Shown piece after piece: positions 46,917 to 58,472 of a DNA stretch of 64,000 nt. Position numbers and translations under genes: made by a program. Within the stretch, counting starts at the first letter, position 1; each line of letters starts with the position of its first letter. Under the pieces are notes generated by a model, which saw only the letters and a program-made list of their open reading frames with translations, was not told where the DNA came from and searched no databases. Source of the DNA: Okapia johnstoni (lineage: Eukaryota > Chordata > Mammalia > Artiodactyla > Giraffidae); NCBI GenBank assembly GCA_024291935.2, contig CM044314.1:21426001-21490000 (forward strand), in the 5' to 3' direction.

Positions 46917-47103
46917 AGTGGTTCTCAGCTGAGTGTGATTTTGCCCCCTGCTCCAGGGAACATTTGGCTGTGCCTAGAAAATATTTTTGGTTGTCACAAC
47001 TGGGAGTAAGAAGTGCTATTGGCATCTAATGGGTAGAGGCCCAACTTCCTGCAGTGCACAGAACTGTCTCCACGGGAAAGAATTTTCTGGCCCCAAATGC
47101 CAA
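46917..47103 (+). mobile_element. hAT-type DNA transposon relic, family not assigned
   Basis: Starts 'cagtggttctcagctgagtg' (a hAT-like terminal repeat), then 'gggaacatttggctgtgcct', 'tttggttgtcacaactggga' and 'ctaatgggtagaggcccaac'. It is a widespread mammalian non-autonomous element; the far end is lost against the next L1. Confidence 0.65.
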
Positions 47104-47107
47104 AGGT

Positions 47108-47265
47108 GGTTATGTAGCAGCCTGGATAGGATGGGAGTTTGGGAGAGAATGGATACATGTTTATGTATGGCTGAGTCTATGCTGTCCACCTGAAACTATC
47201 ACAGCATTGTTAATTGGCTATGCCTCAATATAAAATAAAAAAGCGTTTTAAAAATTAATACAGAA
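47108..47265 (+). mobile_element. L1 3' tail
   Basis: 'ggatacatgtttatgtatgg', 'gctgtccacctgaaactatc' and 'cctcaatataaaataaaaaa'; the same tail type as 44775-45505. Confidence 0.82.
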
Positions 47266-50200
47266 AACAAGAAATCCTGCTCTATATGCTTTTTTAAAAC
47301 CTTAATTTGTTTTTTAGTGATTCAGTTAGATGGATCTCCTACTTACAGTCTTTTGTCTCCAAGCGTTGTGGGTGTTCCCTACCCCCACCCACCTCCTCAT
47401 CCCACCCTACCTTGGCTGATGGATGGAGCCCTAGGCCTGTGCTGATCCCAGCTGGCTCCAGGGTGTATGTGTTTGTGTCCTAGTTTGAGTCTTTCCCAAA
47501 GCGAGACAAAGTTTTGTTACATTAGTTCATTTGGAGACAGCTGCAGGAAGCACTTACTCAGGGAGAGGGGAGGAGGATTGATGAAGTGTGTGCCACGGAG
47601 GTTCTGTGGGCACCTGGGCAGCTCAGTCCTGCTGGGAACACTCCAGAGATGTGCAATTGCCGCATGGAGCAAGAAAGACAGAGATCCTCAGTCCAGGCTC
47701 CTCTTTGGTGAGGGGTGACCTTGGGCATTGGTTCCCCAGCCTTTCCTGACATTGGAGTCTGGGCCTGCTTGGGGGTAGTCTGCGAGAGGGGCAGGCGGCC
47801 TCTGGAGTGGGCAAGGGCCAAGGGCAAGGCTCTCACTTTTGCTAATCCCACTGACGTCCCCCAGCAAACATGAACATCACACTGTAACCATCTCCATTTC
47901 CCCATAAACTCCTGAACAGCAGTGATCATGTCTTCCAGCTTTGTGTTACCAGAACTGGAGGCCTGGTACCCTCAAGAGATAACTGATACGAGAAGGAAGG
48001 AACTGAATACCCGCAACACCCAAGTGGCTGATGAAGGGATCAGTTACTTCATTTCCACTGACCCTGTCTGGTTTGTCAACATAATAAGAAATATACTGTG
48101 AGTGCCAACTTTCCAATCTACCTTGGTAAAATTGTAGTATTTGAAAATTCACTCTGCGCTCAGTATTGATCCACAGACAGAAAGAGAAAATGGGTATAAC
48201 TTGATCCCTGCCAAAGGAGATCAGTATCTAACTGAGAAGACTCATACCCACAACTACTGAACTGAATAGCAGCAGCTCTGGTGAATGTGTTCTATAGGTG
48301 CACCTGCCTGAACTTGGCCAGAGGTAAGCTGCACATAACTGACTAGGGGAGAAAATCAAAGTCATAGGGATTTATAAGATTTTGAACCATCATCCCAGCA
48401 TCTCCACCTTTTTCCTCCAACATTTTGTTGTGAAATGTTTCAAATAAACTGAAAAGCCAAAAGAACATTGCAGTAAAAGCCAATATGCATGCCATCTAGA
48501 TCCTACCATGCCCATTTGACCCTACTTCCTTTATCACACATCCATCCATCTTTCCACCTTTCCACCCTCCAGCCACCCATCCATCCCTACCTTCTACCTT
48601 TCAGCTCCATGACCAAATTAACAGGTTGTAGCTTCATGTTGCATTCATTAAGGGAAGACAGAGTCGAGACACAACAAGCAACACAAATATGCAGAAAGAG
48701 TTCAGATTGAAGAAAGCAAACCATTTATGGGAAGGCTTCCCTGTAGCCAAGTGGTAAGAGATTTAAAGTTATAGATTGTCTACAACTGTGGCCAAGCCAC
48801 AATTCCCATTTCTACCTTCAGCATCCTGGGAATTGGTAACACCAGTGAGTACAACGTAGGTAATTTAGTCATAGCAGGACATTCTTTTAGGAGTTAAGAG
48901 AAAGGGCTAGACCTATGCAGGTTGGTGGGGAAATGGTGTCTTTTTGTGCAATGGTCTCCTCAGTAGAGCCTGCCATCTGTGGTTCTGACCATCAGGAGAT
49001 GGGGCCCAAGAAAATCATGCTGAAAATTATGAGTGTGGGCTTTAATTGCTAGAGATTTATTGCTTAATATTTTGGAAATTCAACTTTCCATTTCCATAGG
49101 TATTATTCAGCATAGATCATGGAACTCAATAAGAAGAATAAGATAGGTCACAGTTACAGGCATTTCTGAGCCCTTAGTCACTTAAGGAAGCTTATGGATC
49201 ATTAGCAATTGTTGACCTAATCAAAGGTTTGAGAATCAAAAGAAATGGCTGAGACACAACAGAAGAAATATTAATAAGCAAAAGAAATAGGAAAGGACAA
49301 ATAGGCCACAAGACTATTTGAAAATAGTCTTTTGAAAATAATAAATGTAGACAGAGAAATAAATAAATAAAAATTGAGAGAAACTGATTAAAAACAAGAA
49401 AAACACAAGCAACAAACTATCAAAAATATGAAAGGGCAGAACACAGAAATTATATGTTAACTATAAGCACTGCATGCATAGCAAGAACCAGGCACAAGGT
49501 TGAACACGTTTTGTTATTTGTTATTACAGCAACTAGGAGTTTAACAGAGTAATTTGTGTTTGTTGCAATGGTTGCAATGACAAAAAAGAAAGGCTGAAGG
49601 ATGGCTAATGATGATGATTGCTGCGGGAAGAGGTGAGAATCCAGAATCATAACCTGAAAAGTTCTCTCTCCTACCTTGAGCATGTAAGCATCTCCTTGAC
49701 TTCCACCACAACTGGTATCAGAAGAAGTCAAGTCCAAGTCCGCACTTGCCCCATTGCTTCACATATGGTCAGCACAAATTTGTTCTTATCAGCCTCCCAG
49801 GAGACAAATATATTGCAATGCTCAAGAAATACACATTAGTTAATGCTTCCAGGTGCACTAAAACCCATCATGCGTATATTCCACTCCCCAAAGAGTGAAG
49901 CGATAGTAACTAAGGTCACATCTCCATCCCCTGCACCTGGCCTCCTTGGAAAGAGCCTTCTCTAGGGACTGTCTTCGTCTCATTCTACTAGATGGTTGTC
50001 AAATATTGTAACAACTTCTACAGAATAGGACAGAGTAAATGTAATGCAGGTGCAAGCCGTTAGAGTGAATTTCCAGGCTTCAGTGAAGATTATCCTTAAG
50101 CCAAAATTTTTCTGTTTTACTAATGAGTTTCAAAAACTTGTGCAAATTTACAAAAACAAGTTACTATGATAATAGTCATTACCTGGCACTTCACATAACT

Positions 50201-50283
50201 AGCTTATATAAACATTTAAATAGGACAAGCCTCATTCATTATGCAAGAACATTGATCACAGTAAGTGTATTACAATACTTTAA
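47266..50283. other. Longest non-repetitive stretch, no gene recognised
   Basis: About 3 kb. A possible L2-like scrap lies at 47895-47940 ('cagcagtgatcatgtcttcc'). A CCATC-rich stretch is at 48539-48590, and AT-rich sequence runs from 49050 to 49600. Frames (for example 47929-47558 minus, 123 codons) overlap frames on the other strand and have no motif. Confidence 0.42.
49310..49331. repeat. Perfect 9-bp inverted repeat (hairpin)
   Basis: aagactatt, a TGAA loop, then aatagtctt. A compact palindrome in AT-rich DNA with no assigned role. Confidence 0.9.
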
Positions 50284-50312
50284 ACCAAAGGAACTTTTTG
50301 GCCAACCCAATA
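50284..50312. mobile_element. Ruminant mariner terminal-repeat scrap
   Basis: 'gaactttttggccaacccaa' followed by TA (50291-50312) matches the terminal inverted repeat of bovine-type mariner elements ending at a TA target. No matching opposite end lies upstream. Confidence 0.7.
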
Positions 50313-50781
50313 CTTAGCATGGACGATTAAATAATTTAGGGATTGCATTGAAGATGCCTCTTCAGTTGAATGGAAAAGTAGATGTGACACAGAGTTACCA
50401 AAAATAAAAATGGGACTTTGAAAACAATATAGTTCCCTCTTGCAATATGAAGAGGGCCAGACCCATAATAGATTCAAAGGTATTTGGAGTTCTCTTCTTC
50501 TTTAAAAGACACTGACCAATGGACATTTCACCATTTCAATCTCTTCTTGAACACACAGCTTGGAGAACTCAGGAATGCAGTGATGGCTGAATCAAGGAAG
50601 AGGCTCTGGCCGGAAGAAGCCAGACGGTGGAGAGGATTCCTCTCCAGCTCCCTTTCCCGTCTGCACTGGACACACACAATGGGCAGCTAGGCTTCCATGG
50701 GCTCCAGGGAGGGCCTGGCACCCTGCAGACTGTTTCTCTGAGAATAGGGCTATGACGGGTGCTGGGAACATCCTACGTGCA
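50313..50781. other. Non-repetitive stretch
   Basis: No gene or repeat recognised. Confidence 0.4.
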
Positions 50782-50998
50782 TGCTAGGTCATTTTAGTCA
50801 TGCCCAACTCTTTGAGACACCATGGACCATAGCCTGCCAGGCTCCTCTGTCCATGGGATTGTCCTGGCAAGAATACTGGAGTGGGTTGCCATGCCTTCCT
50901 CCAGAGGATCTTCCCGACTCAGAAATGGAACCCAAGTCTGTTATGTCTCCTACATCAGCAGGCAGGTTCTTTACCACTAGCGCCACCTGGGAAGCCCA
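50782..50998 (-). mobile_element. Bov-tA SINE, antisense (first of a tandem pair)
   Basis: 'catgctaggtcattttagtc' to 'ctagcgccacctgggaagcc'. Confidence 0.93.
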
Positions 50999-50999
50999 G

Positions 51000-51218
51000 A
51001 AACACCTTGTGTGTGTTAGTTGCTCAGTCATGTCCAACTCTGGCAATTCCCACGGACTGTAGCCCGTCAGGCTTCTCTGTCCATGGAGTTCTCCAGGCAA
51101 GAATACTAGAGTGGGTATCCATGCCCTTCTCCAGGGTATCTTCCCATCCCAGGGATCGAACCTGGGTCTCCTGCATTGTAGGAAGATTCTTTACCATTTG
51201 AGCTACAAGGGAAGCCCT
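51000..51218 (-). mobile_element. Bov-tA SINE, antisense (second of a tandem pair)
   Basis: 'gtgtgtgttagttgctcagt' to 'atttgagctacaagggaagc'. Same orientation as the previous copy and directly behind it, with many base differences, so these look like two separate insertions rather than a duplication. Confidence 0.93.
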
Positions 51219-52258
51219 GTACACCCTGAGGGGTTCTGTAACCCTGTGACACCCTGGGGGGTGGGGTGCTCTTAATCAGAATACTTCCCTATGTGAATTC
51301 CTTCAAAAGCTCCTGCCACACACAGGGTAAAAATGCAAATTCCTTGCCTGGTTGGCAATGACTGGCCCCTCAGAGGCAGCCTAATCATGTCTTAATTCCT
51401 GGAACCTATGAATATGTTACCTGATATGGCAAAGGTTGCAGGTGGACTTGAGGACCACATTTCTCAGTGGAAAAACAGATATCCTGCAAGGTGACTCGGG
51501 ATGTTATTTTCTTCTGTCTGAATCCATCAGATGGGCCCCCTGTGAGTTCAGATTCAGGCCCTCTGGGGTATCTAGGCCCACTCTCCCTTAGAGTACTGAG
51601 TGGAACAGGCAGTCTGCATCCAGGTGACCCCCTTGTTCTCAGAGGTCAAATATCTCCTGAAGGCCTCTTGACATATCACAGTCTCTCCTTCCATTCTATT
51701 TCCAGGTCTCTGTTCTTGCACTCCAAGCTCGGATCTATACAGCCCGTCACTAGGAACTCTCTCTTCAGGAAGAGACAAGCGTCCTTTGTAGTCCACCTTC
51801 TGCAAAGGAGTTAGGAAGAAAAGACTACTCAGAAATTCTCCTGATGCAGGACATGTTTGCATTTTTCAGAGACAGAGAAAGCTGCCTCGAGGAAGGAGAA
51901 TAATCACATGAACAAACACACAGGTTAAGTCGAACATTAGCTTTTTATTTAACAAACCCAAGCATTGAAAATGTCCTTGCTTTGAAGATCATCCTTGAAA
52001 AGTATCCAGAATGGGAAATCCTGACCTCCTGATGTAATTTATGTTCATGTTCTTCATTTCTGCTGATGGCCTTGTTCTTATCCATCATTTCAAGGTGCCT
52101 AAAAACTTGAAGAAAAAGTAAAGAAAAGTAGCTGTATTCATAGTGTCAGAAAACAGTCTTAGGCATTCCACAGTTCTCATTTTTAACATTATCAAAGTAT
52201 TTCTCCCAAATACCGTCTTTAACCATTCCTCCTGCACTGCAGTCACAGCCAGAGAGGC
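51219..52258. other. Non-repetitive stretch with an ancient-repeat scrap and an unassigned antisense segment
   Basis: 51387-51450 ('aattcctggaacctatgaat', 'gttacctgatatggcaaagg') resembles an ancient mammalian LTR I cannot name. 51940-52258 read on the minus strand has two long stop-poor stretches in one frame and an AATAAA near 51950-51942, but I cannot identify a parent gene. Confidence 0.4.
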
Positions 52259-52852
52259 TTCAAGATGGGAAGTATAGGAAGATCCTGATCTCACCTCCTA
52301 CCATGGTCACAAAAAACCTACAAATACATAGGAAATAATTCCCTCAGAAAGAGACCTAAAACCCAGAGCCTCCACAGCAAAGGATAAAAAGACAGCATCT
52401 AAATGGGTAAAAGAGGCAGAGATACAGGCTTGCCAAGGGAAAACCCAGATCCCAGCTACAGTGATCCACAATCGGGAGAGATCACAAAGGTATGGGTCAT
52501 TTCCCCGAAGACTGAGAGATCTGAGCTTACATCTGTTACTCCAACCTCTAGATCCTGTGCAGGAGAGATGAGCCCCTAAAACACCTGGCTTTGAAAACCA
52601 ACAAGGAATATGCCCAGGAAAACTACAGAACTATAGGGAATGGCAAACCCACTCTTAAAAGGATCATGTGTAAAACTCACTCAATCCCAAAACTAGCTCA
52701 GAAACACCAGATTTAAAAGCATGTGGGCCATAGGTGAAGGAGACCCACTTACTAATCTTGAAGCATCTGCTGGAGAGGAAGGAATAAGTTGCAAGACTTT
52801 GTAGGGGCTGAGTCACTCCTCCAAGACTGTGAGAGATAGATAATATACCTAA

Positions 52853-53050
52853 TGTTGCTGTTGTTGTTGTCATTCAGGTGCCCAGTCATGTGCAATTCTT
52901 TGCCATCCCATGGACTGCAGCATGCCAGGCCTCCCTGTCCCTCACCATCTCCTGGAGTTTGTCCAAGTTCATGTTCATTGCATCAGTGATGCCATCCAGC
53001 ATTCTCATCCTCTGATGCCCTCTTCTTCTTCTGCCATCGATTTTTCCCAT
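52853..53050 (-). mobile_element. BovB 3' end, short
   Basis: GTT-rich tail and 'cattcaggtgcccagtcatg' followed by 'catgccaggcctccctgtcc' and 'gtgatgccatccagcattct'; about 190 bp inside the L1 5' UTR/ORF1 boundary region. Confidence 0.88.
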
Positions 53051-53089
53051 GTAGCTAATACACAGAAATAAACAGAGAAGACAGAAATA

Positions 53090-54060
53090 AAATAAAATAA
53101 GAAGATAGAAGAATATGTTCCAGTCGAAAAAACAAGACTAACTCAAACAGAGATAAGCAAGCTCTCTGGTAAAGAGTTCAAAGTAATGGTCATAAGGATG
53201 CTCACAGAACTTGGGAGAAGACTGGATGAACTTCAACAAAGAGAGAAAATATAAGAAGTTACCAAACAGAAATTATAACTAAAGTGAAAAACACACTGAA
53301 AGGGTACAACAGCAGACTGGATATGGTAGAAAAATGAATCAGTGAGATGGAAGACAAAACAATGGAATTCACCTAGTCAGAGAAGCAAAATGAGAAAAGA
53401 ACTTTAAAAAGTGAGAATATTTTAAAGGACCTTTGGGACAACATCAGGTAGATGTTGTGTTGTAAGGTTCCAGATGGAAAAGGAAATGGCAACACATTCC
53501 AGTATTCTTGTCTGGAGAATCCCACGGACAAAGGAGCCTGGCAGGCTACAGTCCATAGGGTCACACAGAGTCGGACATGCCTGAAGCGACTTAGCACAAG
53601 GTTCCAGAAGAAAAGAAAGGGAAAGGGCCAGAAAAATTATTTGGAGAAATAGTGGCTGAAAATTTCCCTAATTTGGTAAAGAAAATAGGCATCCAAGTCT
53701 AGAAAGCTCAGAAAATACCAAATAAGATGAGCCCAAGGAGATACATACCAAGATACACTGTAATTAAAAATATAAAAGTTAAAGAAAGACTTTTAAAAGT
53801 AGCAGGAGAAAAACAGTTTGTTAAATATAAGGGAAATGCCCCAAATCAGCAGATTTTTCAGCACAAATTTTTACAGGCCGAAAGGAAATAGTATGCCATA
53901 TTCAGTGCTGAAAAGAAGAAAAACTTCAAACCAAGAATTCTCTGTTGAGCAAGGTTTCATTCAGAATTGAAGAAGTGATCAAGAGTTTCACAGATAAGCA
54001 AAAGTTAAAAAAAAAAAGTTTATCACCATTAAAATAACCCTGCAAGAAATATTAAAGGGA
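53090..54060 (+). pseudogene. L1 ORF1 relic
   Basis: Coiled-coil-like sequence at 53150-53460, then, beyond the Bov-A insertion, RNA-binding and C-terminal domain sequence (53610-54060) with recognisable blocks around 'gaaaatttccctaatttggt' (53658-53677), 'tttttacaggccgaaaggaa' (53869-53888) and 'aagaattctctgttgagcaa' (53933-53952), the last equivalent to the ILYPAK-like block. Frameshifts and stops (for example TAG at 53374-53376 or TAA near 53250) occur throughout. No intact ORF. Confidence 0.65.
53474..53597 (+). mobile_element. Bov-A monomer SINE with 10-bp target-site duplication
   Basis: 'atggaaaaggaaatggcaac' to 'gaagcgacttagcac', flanked by perfect aaggttccag (53464-53473 and 53598-53607). 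It lacks the tRNA head. Confidence 0.95.
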
Positions 54061-54160
54061 TTTCTTTAATGCTGAAACAAATGGCACTAATTAATAATAA
54101 GGAAACATATTAAAGTAAATATCTCAGTGGAAAAGATAATATATAACATATATCATAATA

Positions 54161-54604
54161 CAGTAAGTCCCCTAAATACAAACTTTCAAGTTGCAAACTT
54201 TCAAAGATGCAAACATGCATGCCATCAGAGTCAGGTGTGAGTGAAATTGCAGTTTGCCCTCCATTTCCTATTGCTGACAATCCTTCAGCTCAACCATCTC
54301 CCAACGCCTTTCCCTCCTCCAGTCAGTAACTCTTCTTGCCTGTTTACTCAGTGCCAGCCCCTGAATGGCAGCTGCTATACTGTGCTATTGTACGTTTCAA
54401 GGTACTATACTTTAAGATTAAAAATGTTTTCTTTATTTTTTGTGTGTTTGTTTTTTATGTATTGTTTGTGTGAAAAGTATTTTAAACCCACTATAGTACA
54501 GTACTATATAGCTAATTGTGTTTAGTTGGGTACCTAAGTTAACTTTGTTGGACTTAGGAATGAGCTTTTGGAATAGAATTCATTCATATGTAGGGGACTG
54601 ACTG
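54161..54604. mobile_element. Tc1/mariner-superfamily MITE with intact terminal repeats
   Basis: Left end cagtaagtcccctaaata and right end tatgtaggggactgactg are inverted copies with few differences, flanked by TA on both sides (54159-54160 and 54605-54606), the target preference of this superfamily. The interior has no transposase. It lies in the L1 spacer. The family is known to me as a widespread mammalian repeat, but I cannot give its name with confidence. Confidence 0.8.
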
Positions 54605-54721
54605 TATAATAAAGATAGTGGATCAAAAGTATTAAGTATTACTAAAATTATAATAATTAATCAAGGGATGCATGAAATAAAATGGGGTAAAATGTGTCAT
54701 CAAAATTATAAACTGCAGAGC

Positions 54722-55047
54722 TGTGCTTAGTTGCTCAGTCATGTCCAACTCTTTGCAACCCCATAGACCCTAGCCCGCCAGGTTCCTCTATTTATGGGGA
54801 TTCTCCAGGCAAGAATACTGGGGTGGGTTGCCATGCCCTACTCCAGGGGATCTTCCCAACCCAGGGATCGAACCCAGGGCTCCCACATTGCAAGGGAGTT
54901 CTTTACCATCTGAGCCACCAGGGAAGCCCAAGAATACTGGAGTGGATAGTCTATCCCTTCTTCAGGGGATCTTCTTGATCCAGGAATTGAAGTGGAGTCT
55001 CCTGCATTTTAGGAGGATTCCTTACCAGCTGAGCTATGTGGGAAGCC
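54722..55047 (-). mobile_element. Compound Bov-tA: full copy plus partial second head
   Basis: Full antisense copy (54722-54929, 'gcttagttgctcagtcatgt' to 'ctgagccaccagggaagccc') is followed by 'aagaatactggagtggatag' to 'gagctatgtgggaagccc' (54930-55047), which repeats the last half of the pattern. Confidence 0.9.
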
Positions 55048-55801
55048 CAAAATGTGGTGGGGTGGAGTCAAAGGATAAAGTTTTGGAATGTTGCTACCAA
55101 GTAAAACAGGCTACTATTTACATAAGATGTTATATATGACCTTCATAGAAACCACAAAGAAAAAAGCTTATAGTAAATAAAAGAAATGAGAAAAGAAATG
55201 AACACTAAAGAAAACCACCAATACATGAAGTAAGAGAGAAAGAGAAGAAGAAAGTTAGAGAGATAAACTACATAAACAGCCACAAAACAATTAACAAATC
55301 GTCAATAAGTAGGTACCTCCAATAATTACTTTAAATGTAAAATGCTAAATTCACCAATCAAAACATAGAGCAGCTGAATGGATAACAAAACAAGACACAT
55401 CTACATGATGCCTAAAAGCCACTTCAGAGAAAGTACATAAAGAATGAAAGTGAGAGGATGGAAAAAGATATTCCATACAAATGGAAATGATATCTGGAGC
55501 AGCTGTACTCATACCAGACACAATAAACTTTAAAACAAAGAGTGTAATAAGAAGACAAAACAAAATATTGCACAATGATAAAGGGATCGATCCAGTAAGA
55601 ACATACACTTTTATAATGTATAAGTGTAAATGCACCAAAAGAGGAGCACCAAGATACATAAAGCAAATGTTAACATTTTAAAGGGAAAATTGTAAACAAC
55701 AAAATAATAGCAGAAAATAGAATAAAATAATAAAGTAAACAAAATAATAGTGAAATAGTGAAAGTACTATAGTAATAAACACCCCCACTTAAATCAACGA
55801 A

Positions 55802-55995
55802 TGGGCTTCCCATGTGGCTCAGATGGTAAAGAATCTGCCTGCAATGCAGGAGATATGGGTTCAATTCCTGGGTTAAGAAGATCCCCTGGAGAAGGAAATG
55901 GCAATCCACTCCAGTATTCTTGCCTGGAGAATTCCATGGACAGGCTACAGTCCATGGGGTTGCAAAGAGTTGGACACAACTGAGCGATGAACAGT
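55802..55995 (+). mobile_element. Bov-tA SINE with target-site duplication
   Basis: 'tgggcttcccatgtggctca' to 'ttggacacaactgagcgatg'; flanked by aaatcaa (55791-55797 and 55996-56002). A short internal deletion lies after 'gaattccatggaca'. Confidence 0.93.
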
Positions 55996-57018
55996 AAATC
56001 AATAGATAGATCATCCAAACAGAAAACCAATAAGGAAACATCAGACTTAGACAACATATTAGATCAATAAACTTCACATTTATAGATAGAACATTCCATC
56101 CAAAGGCAGCAGAATACACATTCTTCTCAAATGCATATGAAACATTCTCGAGGATATGTGACATATTGGGTCACAAGAAAAGCGCCAATAAATTCAAGAT
56201 TGAAATTGTATCAAGCACCTTCTGCAACTGCAATGGCATTAATGTAGAAATCAATCACAAGTGGGATAAAAACCAAAGCCACATAAACATGAAGATTACA
56301 CAACATGCTACTGAAAACCATTGAGTCGTTGAAGAAATTAAAGGAAAAATCAAAACATACCTAGCAACAAAAAATCCCACATATGCTAAAAGGTAAGTTC
56401 ATAGCAATCTACCTCAAGAAAAATCACAAATGAAATATCTAACCTTACTCCTAAAGGAATTTAAAAAAATGAAGCCCAAAATCAGTAGAAGAAAAAAAAA
56501 ACAGGAAAGATCAGAGCAGAAATTAATGAAATAGAAGCTACAAGGAAATAGAAAAGATCAATCAAACTAAGAGCCAGTTGTTAGAAAAGACAAAATCAAC
56601 ACACCTTTAGCTGGACTCAACAAGAAAATAAAAGAGAATTCAAATGAATAAACTCAAAGATGAAAGAAATTTCAACTAATACATAGAAATACAACATGTC
56701 ATAAAAGACTGCTACAGTCACTTATACATCAACAGTTTGGCCAATGTAGAAGAAATGGATAAATTCCTAGAAACCTGTAATCTTCCAAGTCTGAGTCTTG
56801 GAGAAATAGAAAATCTGAACAGACAGATTACTAGTAAGGAAATTGCAACAGTAATCAAAATCTCCCAACAACTGAAAGCCCAGGACTAGTTGGTTTCACT
56901 CCTGAATTCTACAAAATATTCAAATAAGATACTACTTATCCTTCTCAAATTCTTACAAAAATGTGAAGGGAAGGGAAACCTTCCAAACACATTTTATAAA
57001 GCCAGCATTACCCTATAC

Positions 57019-57215
57019 TGGGCTTCCCTTGTGACTAAGCTGGTAAAGAATCCACCTGCAATGTGGGAGACCTGGGTTCAATCCCTGGGTTAGGAAGATC
57101 CCTTGAAGAAGGGAAAGGCTACCCACTACAGTATTCTGGCGTGGAGAATTCCATGGACTGTATAGTTCAGAGGTCACAAAGAGTCGAACACGACTGAGTG
57201 ATTTTCACTTTCAGT
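57019..57215 (+). mobile_element. Bov-tA SINE with target-site duplication
   Basis: 'tgggcttcccttgtgactaa' to 'cgaacacgactgagtgattt'; flanked by cctatac (57012-57018 and 57216-57222) in the RT region. Confidence 0.94.
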
Positions 57216-58352
57216 CCTATACCAAAACCAGACAAGGACACCACAAAAAAATTAAATTACAGCCTAATATCCTTAATAAACACAGACGCAAAAATCCTCA
57301 ACAAAATGGTAGCAAGACAAATCCAGCAATACATTAAAAAGGCCATACACCATATTCAAGTGGGGTTGATTTCAGGGATGCAGGATGTTCAACATCAACA
57401 AATCTGTCAATATTATACATTAATGATTAATATGTTATTAACTAAATGAGCAATAAAATCATATGATTATCTCAATAGAGATATTGAGTATTTGACAAAA
57501 AGTATTTGACAAAATTAACATCCATTCATGATAAACGGTCTCAACAAACTGGGTATAAAGGGAACATAATTCAACATAATAAAGGCCATGTATGACAAAC
57601 TCACAGCTAACATCATACTCAGTGGTGAAAAGCTAAAAGCTTCCCTGTAATATCAGAAATGAGACAAGGATGCCCACTCTGGCCATTTTTATTCAACACA
57701 GTATTGGTAGCCCTATCCACAGCATTAAATAAGAAAAAGAAATAAAAGGCAACCAAACTTAAAAGGAAGAAATAAAATGTCACTATTTTTAGATGTGATA
57801 TATATAAAACTCTAAAGATTCCATCAAAAAACTTAGAATAAGTGAATTCAGTAAAATTTCAAGATATAAAATCAATAAACAGAAATCTGTGGCATTTCTA
57901 CAGACTAATAACAAATTGTCAGAAAAAGAAATTTTAAAAATCCCACTTACAATAGCATCAAAAAGAATAAATTATTTGGGAATAAATTTAATTAAGAAGG
58001 TGAAAATCCCATACAACTGAAAAATAAGACACTTATGAAAGGAACTGAAGAAGACACAAATAAATGGAAAGATATTCCATGTTCATGGATTAGAAGTATT
58101 AATATTGTTTAAATGTCCATAATACCTACAATGATCTGAAGATTCAGTGTAATCCTTATCAAAATCCCAATGGCATATTTCACAAAACTAGAACAAATAC
58201 TCTAAAAATTTTATGGAACCACAAAAGATCCTAAATATCCAAGACAATTTTAAGGAAGAAAAGAGTTGGAGGTATCATACATCCTGATTTCAGAGTATAC
58301 TAATGTATATCGATAGTATATAGAGTAGCTATAGTAATCTGAACAGTATGAT

Positions 58353-58472
58353 GTGCTCAGTCACAGTCACGTTCGACTCTTTTGTGACCCCATGGACTGT
58401 AGCCTGCCAGGCCCTCTGTCCATGGGATTTTCCAGACAAGAATACTGGAGTGGGTTGCCATTTCCTCTTCCG
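58353..58472 (-). mobile_element. Bov-tA SINE, truncated, with 12-bp target-site duplication
   Basis: Antisense body only; perfect gaacagtatgat at 58341-58352 and 58473-58484. Confidence 0.95.

Noticed and set aside
55670..56164. 164-codon minus-strand frame, the longest in the window
   Set aside because: It lies antisense to L1 ORF2 and crosses a Bov-tA insertion. Its hydrophobic, Phe/Leu-rich translation is what antisense A-rich L1 gives.
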